NCBI RefSeq assembly: GCF_013186535.1
Contig: NZ_JABMCZ010000002.1
Coordinates: 1,550,001-1,614,000, forward strand
Length of the DNA: 64,000 nucleotides
Direction: 5' to 3'
Source: Nocardia terpenica
GTDB lineage: Bacteria; Actinomycetota; Actinomycetes; Mycobacteriales; Mycobacteriaceae
The translations under genes and the position numbers were made by a program. The notes under the pieces are model-generated. The model was given only the letters and a program-made list of their open reading frames with translations, searched no databases and was not told the DNA's origin. This document shows, one piece after another, positions 6,692-15,695 of this stretch. Position 1 is the first letter of the stretch. Each line of letters opens with the position of its first letter.

Positions 6692-8737
6692 CTACAGGTC
6701 GAGGAAGCGGACGTCTTTGGCGTTGCGGGTGATGAAGCTGCGGCGGGCTTCGACGTCTTCGCCCATGAGGATGCTGAACAGTTCGTCGGCGGCGGCCGCG
6801 TCGTCGAGGGTGACCAGGCGCAGCAGGCGGGTCTCGGGGTCCATGGTGGTTTCCCAGAGTTCTTTGGGGTTCATTTCGCCGAGACCTTTGTAGCGTTGCA
6901 CGCCGTCGTCTTTGTTGATCTTCTTGCCTGCGGCCTGGCCCTGTTCGAGCAGGGCGTCGCGTTCGCGGTCGGAGTAGGCGAATTCGGGTTCGCTGCGCTG
7001 CCATTTGAGTTTGTAGAGCGGGGGGCAGGACAGGTAGACGTGGCCGTGTTCGACCAGGGGGCGCATGAACCGGAACAGCAGGGTCAACAGCAGGGTGGTG
7101 ATGTGTTGGCCGTCGACGTCGGCGTCGGCCATGAGGATGATCTTGTGGTAGCGGAGTTTGGCGATGTCGAATTCGTCGTGGATGCCGGTGCCGAAGGCGG
7201 TGATGATGGATTGGACCTCGTTGTTTTTGAGGACGCGGTCGATGCGGGCCTTCTCGACGTTGATGATTTTGCCGCGGATGGGGAGGATGGCCTGGTACAT
7301 GGAGTCGCGGCCGGATTTGGCCGAGCCGCCGGCGGAGTCGCCCTCCACGATGTAGATCTCCGACAGGCGCGGATCCTTGGCACGGCAGTCGGCCAGCTTA
7401 CCGGGCAGGCCACCCAGATCCGTCGCGCTCTTGCGGCGCACCAGCTCTCGCGCCTTGCGCGCCGCGACGCGCGCCTGCGCCGACGAGACGGCCTTCTGCA
7501 CAATGGTTTTCGCGTCGGCCGGATTGGCCTCGAACCAGTGCGCCAGGTGCTCGTTGCAGGTGCGCTGCACGAACGACTTGACCTCGGTATTGCCGAGCTT
7601 GGTCTTGGTCTGTCCCTCGAACTGCGGGTCGGCGACCTTCACGCTGACGATGGCGGCCAGGCCCTCGCGGATGTCGTCGCCGGTGAGGTTGCCGTCCTTG
7701 TCCTTGAGCAGCTTCTTGTCCTTGGCGTACTTGTTGACCACCGAGGTCAGCGCCGCCCGGAACCCCTCCTCGTGGGTGCCGCCCTCATGGGTGTTGATGG
7801 TGTTGGCGAAGGTGTGCACGGACTCGGAGTAACCCGAGTTCCACTGCATCGCGACCTCGAGCTCGTGGCCGGCGCCCTTGCCGGTGAACGACACCACCGA
7901 GTTGTGGATGGGCTGCTTGGACCGGTTGATGTGCTTGACGAAATCCTCGAGACCGCCCGGGTAGAGGTAGGTCCGGGTCTTGACCTTGTGCTCGCCCGCG
8001 GCGCCGCCCTCGGCCTGCTTGGGCGCCTCGGCGGTCTCGCTGACCACCTCGTCGGTGATCTCGGAGTCGGTCACCCGCTGATCGGTGAGCGTGATGGTGA
8101 GTCCCTTGTTGAGGAACGCCATCTCCTGCAGCCGCCGCGCGACCGTCTCGAAGTTGTAGTCGGTGGTCTCGAAGATGTCCGGATCCGCCCAGAACCGGAC
8201 GGTGGTGCCGGTGCGCCGGGTCGGGTCGCCCTGCACCAGCTTGCCGGGCTTGGCGTCCTTGTACTCCTGGGTCCAGTGGTGGCCGTCGCGGTCGATCTCC
8301 ACCTGCAGCGTGGTGGACAGCGCGTTCACCACGGAGATGCCGACGCCGTGCAGACCGCCCGACACCGCGTAGGCGTCGGAGTCGAACTTGCCACCGGCGT
8401 GCAGCTGGGTCATGACGACCTCGATCGTCGGAATGCCCTGGGAGTGCATCTCGACCGGGATACCGCGGCCGTCGTCGACGACCTCGACGCCGCCGTCGGC
8501 CAGCAGGGTGACATCGACCCGCGAGGCGAAGCCCGCCATCGCCTCGTCGACGGAGTTGTCCACAACCTCCCAGATCAGATGGTGCAGACCGCGCTCACCG
8601 GTGGAGCCGATGTACATACCGGGACGCTTGCGGACCGCCTCGAGCCCCTCGAGAACCGTGATATTGGAGGCACCGTAGTCCTGGTTGCCCGCTTTCGCCC
8701 TGGTCGTGCCGCTTGCGTTGGAGTCGTTGGCAGCCAC
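6692..8737 (-). CDS. gyrB: DNA gyrase subunit B
   Basis: 681 residues. It supplies the ATPase and the TOPRIM metal site of gyrase. The GHKL ATP-binding motifs are visible: EVVDNSVDEAMAG, DDGRGIP, and GGLHGVGISVVNALS. The transducer domain follows, then the TOPRIM part with the EGDSAGGSAKSGRD and MADADVDGQHI motifs and the C-terminal RYKGLGEMNP...LWETTMDP stretch. The start is GTG at 8737 with AAGGAG about 12 nt upstream. It is the first gene of the gyrB-gyrA-DUF3566 operon; a 476-bp gap with DnaA-box-like sites separates it from dciA. Confidence 0.98.
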   Translation of the reverse strand: MAANDSNASGTTRAKAGNQDYGASNITVLEGLEAVRKRPGMYIGSTGERGLHHLIWEVVDNSVDEAMAGFASRVDVTLLADGGVEVVDDGRGIPVEMHSQGIPTIEVVMTQLHAGGKFDSDAYAVSGGLHGVGISVVNALSTTLQVEIDRDGHHWTQEYKDAKPGKLVQGDPTRRTGTTVRFWADPDIFETTDYNFETVARRLQEMAFLNKGLTITLTDQRVTDSEITDEVVSETAEAPKQAEGGAAGEHKVKTRTYLYPGGLEDFVKHINRSKQPIHNSVVSFTGKGAGHELEVAMQWNSGYSESVHTFANTINTHEGGTHEEGFRAALTSVVNKYAKDKKLLKDKDGNLTGDDIREGLAAIVSVKVADPQFEGQTKTKLGNTEVKSFVQRTCNEHLAHWFEANPADAKTIVQKAVSSAQARVAARKARELVRRKSATDLGGLPGKLADCRAKDPRLSEIYIVEGDSAGGSAKSGRDSMYQAILPIRGKIINVEKARIDRVLKNNEVQSIITAFGTGIHDEFDIAKLRYHKIILMADADVDGQHITTLLLTLLFRFMRPLVEHGHVYLSCPPLYKLKWQRSEPEFAYSDRERDALLEQGQAAGKKINKDDGVQRYKGLGEMNPKELWETTMDPETRLLRLVTLDDAAAADELFSILMGEDVEARRSFITRNAKDVRFLDL

Positions 8738-9101
8738 TGCTCGGTAGCTCTCCTTACTTGCTGATCCCTCGGCACACCGTCGAACAGCACACAGGGGACC
8801 CCACTGGTCTCTGCTCGAGATGACGCACTGCTCGAGAATTACGGGTCCACACGCGGGCTGCGCGGAAGGCGCCGAAGGTATCGCCGCTAGTTACCCCACC
8901 ATCCTACTGGCACACCCGGCACAGGATGCACCTATGACACCCCTGACAGCGCCGTGAGTGCGTTAAATCGGATGCCGCCGGGTCCGGTTGTAGGTCTCCC
9001 GGCTCCCGGAAGCCTGAGCGGCCCATCGCGCGCCGTTGCGCGCGGGTTTGCGGAATAGTTGTCCGCGATCACCCGACCGAGCGCGGCCCACGGCACGCGA
9101 T

Positions 9102-9151
9102 TCATCCACAGATTCACCCACAGCTGTTCATCGATGTGGGTGAATTCCACA
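9102..9151. promoter_or_regulatory. DnaA-box-like cluster with 11-bp dyad downstream of dciA
   Basis: TCATCCACA (9102-9110, one mismatch to TTATCCACA), TCACCCACA (9114-9122) and AATTCCACA (9143-9151) lie within 50 bp. ATTCACCCACA at 9112-9122 is exactly repeated in inverted orientation at 9135-9145 with a 12-nt loop. The dyad could be the dciA transcription terminator, a DnaA binding dyad, or both. Confidence 0.4.
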
Positions 9152-9189
9152 GGTGCGCAATCGCATTCACCGGGTGTGCGGACCGTCTG

Positions 9190-9203
9190 GTTCCACGTGA
9201 AAC
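9190..9203. other. parS-like site
   Basis: GTTCCACGTGAAAC differs at one base from the actinobacterial ParB centromere consensus GTTTCACGTGAAAC. It lies between dciA and gyrB. Confidence 0.6.
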
Positions 9204-9213
9204 GGGCGCGGGC

Positions 9214-9798
9214 TCAGCCGTAGGTGTCGCGGGGCCCGCGGCCCTTGACGTGCCGTTCTCCCTTGCGCCAGCTGGGGGCGGCGGGGCCGCTGATGCGTAG
9301 CGAGGTGACCACCCCCTGCCCGACCGCCGCGGCGATCTTGGCCAGCAGCTGGGACTGGAGCATGCGCAACTGGGTCGCCCACGCGGTCGACTCGGCCTGG
9401 ATGCTCAGCACCCCGTCGGTGAGCGAGACCGGGGTGGCGTGCGCGGCGATGTCCTCGCCGACCACCCCCGCCCAGCGACCGAACAGCGTGCCCTCGGCGA
9501 CCTTGCCGGACCAGCCGCGGCTCTTGGCCAGCGCACCGGCCAAGGCCGACAACGGCTGTGGATCGCGCTCGTCGGGGCGGGCGCCGGACCAGCCGCCGCG
9601 CCGCCGCAGCGCGCGCACCCCGCCCTTGCGCGGCGAGGCCCGGCCCTGCCCGACGGATTTGCCGCTGGCCCGGGCCGCCGCCCGCGCCTCCTCAAGGGCG
9701 CGGCGGGCGAGATCGACTCCGCGCAGCTCGGATTCGGCCGCGCCGGACGGCGCGGGGTGGGTGCCGTCGTGGTCGTCGGGCTCGTGCGCGTCGGCCAC
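9214..9798 (-). CDS. dciA: DciA-type helicase loader (DUF721 protein)
   Basis: 194 residues. The C-terminal ~110 contain the DUF721 core (LFGRWAGVVGEDIAAHATPVSLTDGVL, ESTAWATQLRMLQSQLL) and the tail PAAPSWRKGERHVKGRGPRDTYG shared with M. tuberculosis Rv0004. DUF721 proteins of the DciA family load the replicative helicase DnaB in bacteria lacking DnaC or DnaI (established for DciA). The N-terminus is Ala/Arg-rich and probably disordered. I chose the GTG at 9798 because GGAGGAG lies 5 nt upstream, giving a length close to the 187-residue homologue. It follows recF by about 170 bp in the dnaA-dnaN-recF-dciA arrangement. Confidence 0.85.
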   Translation of the reverse strand: MADAHEPDDHDGTHPAPSGAAESELRGVDLARRALEEARAAARASGKSVGQGRASPRKGGVRALRRRGGWSGARPDERDPQPLSALAGALAKSRGWSGKVAEGTLFGRWAGVVGEDIAAHATPVSLTDGVLSIQAESTAWATQLRMLQSQLLAKIAAAVGQGVVTSLRISGPAAPSWRKGERHVKGRGPRDTYG

Positions 9799-9969
9799 CA
9801 CCGCTCCTCCTCGTCGATCCGCCACCGGAATTCGTACCGTCCGGCCGGAAAAGATGCTGGGGGACAGGCTAGCGGCTCGGGCGCGACTCGCCGCCGCCAC
9901 ACGGCCGAGTGTCGTGCGGCCCACTTGTGACATCGATGACGCCGTCGCGAGGTGTGTTGTCGCGCACGC

Positions 9970-11169
9970 TCATCCGGCGGTCGTCGGGGCGGGCCGCCCC
10001 TCGATGTAGGAGGTGCGCTCGTCGGCCTCGCCCGCGGTCTCGACCCGCAGCGGATGCGCCTCGAGCTCGGGCGGGACGTCCTCGGGCACGGCCGCGGTGA
10101 TGAGAACCTGCTCGGCGGTGGCGGCGACGGCGGCCAGGGCGGCGCGGCGGCGGCGGTCGAGTTCGGCGAACACGTCGTCGAGCAGCAGCACCGGATCGGT
10201 GCCCACGCTGCGCAGCAGTTCGAACGCCCCCAGGCGCAGGGCCAGCGCGAACGACCACGACTCGCCGTGGCTGGCAAAGCCTTTCGCCGGGGCCGAACCC
10301 AGCATCAGGTCCAGGTCGTCGCGGTGCGGGCCGACCAGGCACACGCCGCGCTCGAGCTCCCGGCCGCGCGCCGCGGCCAGCTCGCGCAGCAGGATCGCCT
10401 CCAGCACGGCGACATCGTCGGCCGCGGGTTCGCGCTCGGGCGTCAGGAATTCGGGCGGCAGGTATGCGCTGCGGTACCCGATCGCGGCCGTCCGCGATTC
10501 CGGCGCGATGGACCGGTAGGACTGCTCCAGGAACGGCGACAGATCGTGGACCAGGCGTAGCCGCTGTGCCAGCAGCTCGGCGCCGTGCGCGGCGAGGTGC
10601 CCGTCCCAGACGTCCAGGGTGCTCAGCTCGGCGGCGGATCCGGTGCGCGAACGGGCCTGCCGCCCAGCGGTTTTCAACAGCGCCGACCGCTGCCGCAGCA
10701 CCCGGTCGTAGTCCGAGCGCACCCCGGCCAGCCGGGGCAGCCGGGCCGTGCACAGCTCGTCGAGGAAGCGGCGGCGCTCGGACGGATCGCCCCGCACCAG
10801 GGCCAGGTCCTCCGGCGCGAACAGCACCGTCTGCAGGATGCCCAGGATCTCCCGCGGCCGCCGCACCGGCGACCGGTTGATCTGGGCTCGGTTCGCCGAC
10901 CCCTGGTTCAGCTCGATGTCGATCCGCAGCTCGCGCCCGGTGTTCACCACCGTCGCACCGACCCTGGCCCGCTGCGCCCCCATCCGGATCAGCGGCGCGT
11001 CGGTGGACACCCGATGCGAGCCGAGCGTCGACAGGTAGCCGAGGGCCTCGACCAGGTTGGTCTTGCCGTTACCGTTCGCACCCAGGAAAACCGTTCGGCC
11101 CGGGGGCAATTCGAGCTCGGCCTGATCCCAGGAGCGAAAGTCCCGCAGCGTCAGCGCCCGCACGTACAT
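9970..11169 (-). CDS. recF: DNA replication and repair protein RecF
   Basis: 399 residues. RecF is an SMC-like ABC ATPase that helps load RecA at single-strand gaps. It begins MYVRALTLRDFRSWDQAELEL, with Walker A GANGNGKTN at about residues 31-39, the signature region FASHGESWSFALALRLG at about 290-305, and Walker B VLLLDDVFAELD at about 325-336. It starts 45 bp after the dnaN stop, the normal order, and is likely cotranscribed with dnaN. Confidence 0.96.
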   Translation of the reverse strand: MYVRALTLRDFRSWDQAELELPPGRTVFLGANGNGKTNLVEALGYLSTLGSHRVSTDAPLIRMGAQRARVGATVVNTGRELRIDIELNQGSANRAQINRSPVRRPREILGILQTVLFAPEDLALVRGDPSERRRFLDELCTARLPRLAGVRSDYDRVLRQRSALLKTAGRQARSRTGSAAELSTLDVWDGHLAAHGAELLAQRLRLVHDLSPFLEQSYRSIAPESRTAAIGYRSAYLPPEFLTPEREPAADDVAVLEAILLRELAAARGRELERGVCLVGPHRDDLDLMLGSAPAKGFASHGESWSFALALRLGAFELLRSVGTDPVLLLDDVFAELDRRRRAALAAVAATAEQVLITAAVPEDVPPELEAHPLRVETAGEADERTSYIEGRPAPTTAG

Positions 11170-11214
11170 CGCTCACCCCACCGTCGCCGCCGTGAATCCT
11201 GTGGAGAAAACGGA

Positions 11215-12384
11215 TCAGCCCGGCAGGCGGACCGGCATGAGCAGGTAGATGTAGTCGCTGTCCAGCGCGGGGTACGCGCCCGATTCGGTGGGGGCCGGAT
11301 CTTCCTCGGCGGTGGGGCACAGCACCGCCGGGCGGCTGGGGGTGGTGAAGCCGAAGGTCACCCGGTCCGAATGCAGTGCGGCCAGACCGTCGTTGAGGTA
11401 GCCCGGGTTGAACGCGATGGTCAGCGGCTCGCCGCGGAAGTCGGCCTCCAGCCACTCCTCGGCGCGGCCGGCGTCGTCGCCACCGGCGGACAGCTGCAGG
11501 CCCTGCTCGGAGAATTCCAGCCGCACCTGGGCGCCGCGCTCGGCCACCAGCGCCACGCGCTTGATCGCCTCGATGAGCACGCTCACCTGGAGGGTCGCGA
11601 TGGAGGTGTGCTCCTTGGGGAGCAATTGCCGGAACTTGGGGAATTCCGCGTCGAGCAGCCGGGTGGTGGTGCGGCGGCCGCCGTTCACGATGCCGAGCAG
11701 GCCGTCGGTTCCGGTGCCGAACGCCAGCTGCACCGGCGCGTCGGACGGGCCGAGCGTCTTGGCGGCCTCGGACAGCGTACGGGCGGGGACCAGCACCGCG
11801 GTCTCGACGTCGTCGCGGCCGGGCTGCCATTCGAGGTGGCGGACCGCGAGCCGGAAGCGGTCGGTGGCCGCGAGCACGACCTTGGCGCCCTCGATCTCGA
11901 CCCGGATACCGGTGAGCATGGGCAGCGTGTCGTCGCGACCGGCGGCGACCGCCACCTGGCCGACGGCGGAGGAGAACAGGTCGACCGCGAGTTCACCGGT
12001 CTGCGGCGGCAGTTCGGGAAGCTGGGGATAGTCCTCGACCGGCATGGTCGGCAGCGAGAATTTCGCACTGCCGCAGGCGATCAGCACGCGGGTGCCGTCG
12101 ACGGAGACGTCCACCGGCTTGTTGGACAGCGCCTTGGTGATGTCGGCCAGCAGGCGGCCCGACACCAATACCTGTCCCGGACCGGCGACCTCGGCCGCGA
12201 CCCGCATCTGCGCGGAGACCTCGTAATCGAATCCGGAGACGGTCAGGCCGTCCTCGTTCGCCACCAGCAGGACGCCACCGAGCACCGGCACCGGCGGGCG
12301 CGACGGCAGGCTGCGGGCCACCCAGGCGACGGATTCGGCGAAATCCTCGCGAGCGACCCGAAACTTCATGCTTGCAAGCTCCAT
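11215..12384 (-). CDS. dnaN: DNA polymerase III sliding clamp (beta subunit)
   Basis: 389 residues. It forms the ring-shaped processivity clamp. The start MELASMKFRVARED matches the actinobacterial clamp N-terminus; a second ATG lies five codons in (12369), with GGAG 9 nt upstream, so the exact start is uncertain. The three repeated clamp domains are recognisable, and the C-terminus ends in YLLMPVRLPG, the typical clamp ending MPVRL. The open frame upstream of 12384 runs into oriC and is not coding. It lies directly after oriC and 45 bp before recF. Confidence 0.97.
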   Translation of the reverse strand: MELASMKFRVAREDFAESVAWVARSLPSRPPVPVLGGVLLVANEDGLTVSGFDYEVSAQMRVAAEVAGPGQVLVSGRLLADITKALSNKPVDVSVDGTRVLIACGSAKFSLPTMPVEDYPQLPELPPQTGELAVDLFSSAVGQVAVAAGRDDTLPMLTGIRVEIEGAKVVLAATDRFRLAVRHLEWQPGRDDVETAVLVPARTLSEAAKTLGPSDAPVQLAFGTGTDGLLGIVNGGRRTTTRLLDAEFPKFRQLLPKEHTSIATLQVSVLIEAIKRVALVAERGAQVRLEFSEQGLQLSAGGDDAGRAEEWLEADFRGEPLTIAFNPGYLNDGLAALHSDRVTFGFTTPSRPAVLCPTAEEDPAPTESGAYPALDSDYIYLLMPVRLPG

Positions 12385-12599
12385 CGCCCGGTAAGTCCTC
12401 TCCCAGTCTCGATCGTGATCTGTTCGGCTCGTCAGCGCTGGCTCATGCAGGAGTGCTGGATCGGTCGCCGTCGTTCTCAGCGCAGTGTGGCACAGGCGAC
12501 CGACACCAAACCGTACCCGTGGACGCGACGGAAGACCACGCCACCCCTCCCGGTGCGTCGCCCGACCCCGATCGGATCGAGTCGTCCGCTCCCCGACCG

Positions 12600-13090
12600 A
12601 GTTTCCACACACCCTGTTTTGAAGAGATTTATTGAAGGAGAAGAACTGAAGCAGTAGTAGGCGCTGTGGATTCTGTGGACTCCCGGCGAAACGGCTGCTC
12701 GGAGGGCGTGGCGACATGGGGATGTCGAGCGGGTGACTCGAGGATGAACAACGAGCCACTGTGGACGCCGCCGAACTGTTCAACCCTCATCCTCGAGCCA
12801 TCCTCGAGTTCTTCCATCATCGAAGCGGGGTTGTGCACAGCTGTGCGCAAAGCCGTGGACAACTCGAGGATTCCTCGAGGACCTGACAAGGACTCCTCGA
12901 GGAATCCACAAGGCGTAGAGCCGATCTGCGCAGGTCATGGCTCGAGGATGAACGAGGCTGTGGGAACTGTGTACCACCGGCTGTGAGTCGACGCGTCAAC
13001 CCCCCTCCCGCCGAACTGTGGGTAAACCGGTGGAGAACAGTGGAATTCCTCGAGGACTCCACAGGGATTCCTCGAGGACTCCACACCCGA
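12600..13090. other. oriC: Chromosomal replication origin oriC
   Basis: This is the dnaA-dnaN intergenic region. DnaA-box-like nonamers include TTGTGCACA (12831-12839), TTGCGCACA on the minus strand (12842-12850), TTGTCCACG minus (12854-12862), GAATCCACA (12902-12910), GACTCCACA (13055-13063 and 13077-13085), and the adjacent minus-strand pair GAATCCACA/GAGTCCACA (12665-12682). Four are immediately preceded by TCCTCGAG. A relatively AT-rich stretch at about 12612-12657 is the best candidate duplex-unwinding element. Box strength and unwinding site are inferred. Confidence 0.9.
12737..13078. repeat. TCCTCGAG octamer repeats within oriC
   Basis: TCCTCGAG or its complement occurs at 12737-12744(-), 12790-12797, 12801-12808, 12863-12870(-), 12872-12879, 12894-12901, 12941-12948(-), 13047-13054 and 13069-13076. 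Four copies (12872, 12894, 13047, 13069) extend to the palindrome TCCTCGAGGA. In four cases the octamer abuts a DnaA-like nonamer: 12863(-)/TTGTCCACG, 12894/GAATCCACA, 13047/GACTCCACA and 13069/GACTCCACA. The last two units are 22 bp apart, two helical turns. Confidence 0.8.
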
Positions 13091-13130
13091 AAAAGGCCGC
13101 TCCCCCCAGGTAGACGGGGTGGAGCGGCCT
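13090..13130 (-). terminator. Intrinsic terminator of dnaA
   Basis: Read on the minus strand, AGGCCGCTCC (13130-13121) pairs perfectly with GGAGCGGCCT (13103-13094), followed by a run of five T at 13094-13090. It lies 10 bp past the dnaA stop and stops dnaA transcription before oriC. This is one of the few canonical terminators in the window. Confidence 0.88.
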
Positions 13131-13140
13131 GTGCGGCGAA

Positions 13141-14919
13141 TCAGCGCGAGCGCTGTTTGATTCGGGCTGTGAGTTCCTGAACCTGGTCGTACACGCGGCG
13201 GCGCTCGGTCATCTCCTTGCGCACCTTCTTCTCCGCGTACATGACGGTGGTGTGGTCGCGGCCGAACGCCTGCCCGATCTTCGGCAGCGACAGATCGGTG
13301 AGTTCGCGGCACAGATACATCGCGATCTGGCGGGCCTGGGCCAGCGGCCGGGCCTTACCCGGGCCGGTCAGCTCCTCCAGCGTGGTGTTGAAGTACTCCG
13401 CGGTGACGGCCATGATCGTCGACGCGGTGATCTCCAGCGTGGTGGTGTCGGGCATCAGGTCGCGCAGCACCACCTCGGCCAGCGACAGATCCAGCGGCTG
13501 CCCGTTCAGCGAGGCGAACGCGGTGACGCGGATGAGCGCACCCTCGAGCTCGCGGATATTGCGCTCGACCCGGCTCGCGATCAGCTCCAGCACGTCGTGC
13601 GGCACGTCGAGCCGGTCCATGCGCGCCTTCTTGCGCAGGATCGCGATGCGCGTCTCCAGTTCCGGCGGCTGCACATCGGTGATCAGGCCCCACTCGAACC
13701 GGGTGCGTAGCCGCTCCTCCAGCGTGGCCAGCTGCTTCGGCGGCCGGTCGGAGGAGACCACGATCTGCTTGTTCGCGTTGTGCAGCGTGTTGAAGGTGTG
13801 GAAGAACTCCTCCTGGATGCCTTCCTTGCCCTCGATGAACTGGATGTCGTCGACCAGCAGGATGTCGGTCTCGCGGTAGCGCCGCTTGAACGCCACCTTG
13901 CGGTCGTCGCGCAGGCTGTTGATGAAGTCGTTGGTGAACTCCTCGGTCGACACGTACTTCACCCGCATGCCGGGGAACAGCCGCTGCGCGTAGTGCCCGG
14001 CGGCGTGCAGCAGATGCGTCTTGCCCAAACCCGAAGCGCCCCAGACGAACAGCGGGTTGTAGGCGCGCGCGGGCGCCTCGGCGATGGCGACCGCGGCCGC
14101 GTGCGCGAAGCGGTTGGACGCGCCGATCACGAACGTCTCGAAGGTGTACTTGGCGTTCAGGCTGGCCGACGCGGAGGCGGGCGCGGTGGGCGCGGGCTCC
14201 GGCGACTTGCTGAAGTAGGTCGGCCAGGAGTTGCGGACGTTGACCACCGGTTCGTCGTCGGCCGGGGGTTCGGGGCGACGCGCGGGCGCCTCCGGCTCGG
14301 ATGCGAACAGCGATTCCTGTCCCGCCGGGCTCTCGCCGCGGCCCGGCGGCCGGTCCAGCTCGCGGCCCGCGGGCGCGGGCGATTCCGGCGCGCCGGGCTC
14401 CGGCAATTCTCCGGCCATCGGTGTGGATGGATAGTCGCCCTGGGGATAGTCGGGCCGGGCAGGATAGTCGGCGGGGTTCAGGTATCGGGGCGCGGGGTAG
14501 TCGGCGGGGGCCGGATAGTCCTGCGGCGCGGCGTAATTCACAGGTTCGCGGGGCGCCTCGCGGCCGCGGTCCGGGCGCGAGGTGAGCCGCGCGTGCCGGG
14601 GCGGACCGGCCGGGCGGTCACCCGGCTGGGCGGTCGGCGCGGCGATCCGGACGCCCAGACCCTCCACCTGGGGGCCCAGCCGGCGGGCCAGCGAGCGCAG
14701 GATCGGCTCGCGCAGATCGCGTTCGATCGCCTCCTGCGCGAGGGAGGAGGGTACCGAGAGCAGCGCGAACCCCTGCGCCACCGTCAGCGGTTTGACCAGG
14801 CCCAACCATGCTTTCTGGGCGTTGGTCACCGGCGGGATGGCGCCGTCGGCGGAACCTGTGGTGAGCTCGGCGACCACCTCGGGCCAGACCGAGGTCAACA
14901 CGTTCTGCTCGTCGTCCAC
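13141..14919 (-). CDS. dnaA: Chromosomal replication initiator DnaA
   Basis: 592 residues, longer than usual because of domain II. Domain I is at the N-terminus (residues ~1-90, VWPEVVAELTTG). Domain II (~95-255) is disordered, with a Tyr/Pro/Ala repeat (YPAPADYPAPRYLNPADYPARP). Domain III has Walker A GASGLGKTHLL, Walker B LLVDDIQFIEG and sensor motifs. Domain IV has the DNA-binding signature FGRDHTTVMYAEKKV. The GTG at 14919 is preceded by GGGGAGG at about 9 nt. A consensus TTATCCACA at 15050-15058 upstream suggests autoregulation. Confidence 0.98.
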   Translation of the reverse strand: MDDEQNVLTSVWPEVVAELTTGSADGAIPPVTNAQKAWLGLVKPLTVAQGFALLSVPSSLAQEAIERDLREPILRSLARRLGPQVEGLGVRIAAPTAQPGDRPAGPPRHARLTSRPDRGREAPREPVNYAAPQDYPAPADYPAPRYLNPADYPARPDYPQGDYPSTPMAGELPEPGAPESPAPAGRELDRPPGRGESPAGQESLFASEPEAPARRPEPPADDEPVVNVRNSWPTYFSKSPEPAPTAPASASASLNAKYTFETFVIGASNRFAHAAAVAIAEAPARAYNPLFVWGASGLGKTHLLHAAGHYAQRLFPGMRVKYVSTEEFTNDFINSLRDDRKVAFKRRYRETDILLVDDIQFIEGKEGIQEEFFHTFNTLHNANKQIVVSSDRPPKQLATLEERLRTRFEWGLITDVQPPELETRIAILRKKARMDRLDVPHDVLELIASRVERNIRELEGALIRVTAFASLNGQPLDLSLAEVVLRDLMPDTTTLEITASTIMAVTAEYFNTTLEELTGPGKARPLAQARQIAMYLCRELTDLSLPKIGQAFGRDHTTVMYAEKKVRKEMTERRRVYDQVQELTARIKQRSR

Positions 14920-15466
14920 GTACGTTTTCCTCCCCGGAAGAGTTCGATGGGAGCAGACGGCCGGTCACCGCCCGCCTCCCCCTTCGGCACGGACGCCGGC
15001 GTGGCCGTCGGCCATACGAATATGCCACTCCAGGGGTCTTTCCACACAATTATCCACAGATGTGGAGAACCACAGTGATGTGAGTTGCGCTGCCGTGAGC
15101 CCCCGCCCAGCGCCTCGACCAGCGCTTCCGCAGCTACTTCCTGGCTATGCAGGTTAGTGTCCGTCCGGATTCATGGCAAGTCCGGTTCACATGTCGTGTC
15201 GCGGTTCACCGGACGGTCGTCCAGGGGTCGGCGGGTGGCGCGGATCGCATCGGGGGACCCGAGTTTGACCTGGCCGGAGCCGATCAGTACCCTCGTACAG
15301 TCACCCGTAGACGCGGTGTCGGCTGCCTGCTGCCTCGACTGCAGGGGCGCTGTGCCGTGACAGGGGTCGTGCCGATGACGGTAGTCGTCATCCGTCGCGA
15401 ACACATACGTTTCACCGACCAGCTTCGGGCGCCGCAGGGCGCCCACCACCTCGAGGAGTGTTGACC
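14920..15466. other. dnaA-rpmH divergent region (547 bp)
   Basis: No gene is visible. It must hold the divergent dnaA (minus) and rpmH (plus) promoters. A cluster of DnaA boxes lies at 15039-15069. The remaining open frames are short and lack SD sequences or protein-like composition. Confidence 0.6.
15039..15069. promoter_or_regulatory. DnaA-box cluster upstream of dnaA
   Basis: TTATCCACA at 15050-15058 is a perfect canonical DnaA box. It is flanked by a weaker TTTCCACAC (about 15039-15047) and a minus-strand TTCTCCACA (15061-15069). The likely role is feedback control of dnaA transcription. Confidence 0.7.
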
Positions 15467-15610
15467 GTGGCCAAGGGCAAGCGGACGTTCCAGCCGAACA
15501 ACCGTCGTCGGGCGCGGGTCCACGGGTTCCGTCTCCGGATGCGCACCCGTGCGGGCCGCGCGATCGTGTCGGCGCGCCGTCAAAAGGGCCGCGCCTCGCT
15601 GACGGCCTGA
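15467..15610 (+). CDS. rpmH: 50S ribosomal protein L34
   Basis: 47 residues, the full length for L34. It reads VAKGKRTFQPNNRRRARVHG, then FRLRMRTRAGRAIVSARRQK, the highly conserved Arg-rich L34 sequence. The start is GTG at 15467 with GAGGAG about 10 nt upstream; an in-frame TTG at 15461 is less likely. It is first in the rpmH-rnpA-yidD-yidC-jag block, diverging from dnaA. Confidence 0.97.
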   Translation: MAKGKRTFQPNNRRRARVHGFRLRMRTRAGRAIVSARRQKGRASLTA

Positions 15611-15695
15611 GCCTTCGGTACCGGCATCGGCGTCATGTCCCGTTCGCCGTACGGCTCGCTCCCCCCGTCCGCCCGGTACACGCTCGGACACTCGG

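Larger units (their letters stand above)
8738..9213. other. gyrB upstream region (476 bp), no gene
   Basis: Short open frames here have no SD or protein-like composition. The region should contain the gyrB promoter. Its distal part holds a perfect 11-bp dyad (9112-9122 with 9135-9145), three DnaA-box-like nonamers (9102-9110, 9114-9122, 9143-9151) and a parS-like site at 9190-9203. Confidence 0.5.

Noticed and set aside
4001..8764. A 1587-codon open frame on the + strand opposite gyrA and gyrB
   Set aside because: It is the antisense of two unmistakable gyrase genes. High GC keeps stop codons out of the complementary frames.
8932..9150. A 72-codon minus-strand gene in the gyrB upstream region
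   Set aside because: No SD, atypical composition, and it overlaps the DnaA-box dyad.
12385..12783. N-terminal extension of dnaN into oriC
   Set aside because: The conserved clamp N-terminus starts at 12384; the upstream frame crosses the AT-rich region with no family similarity.
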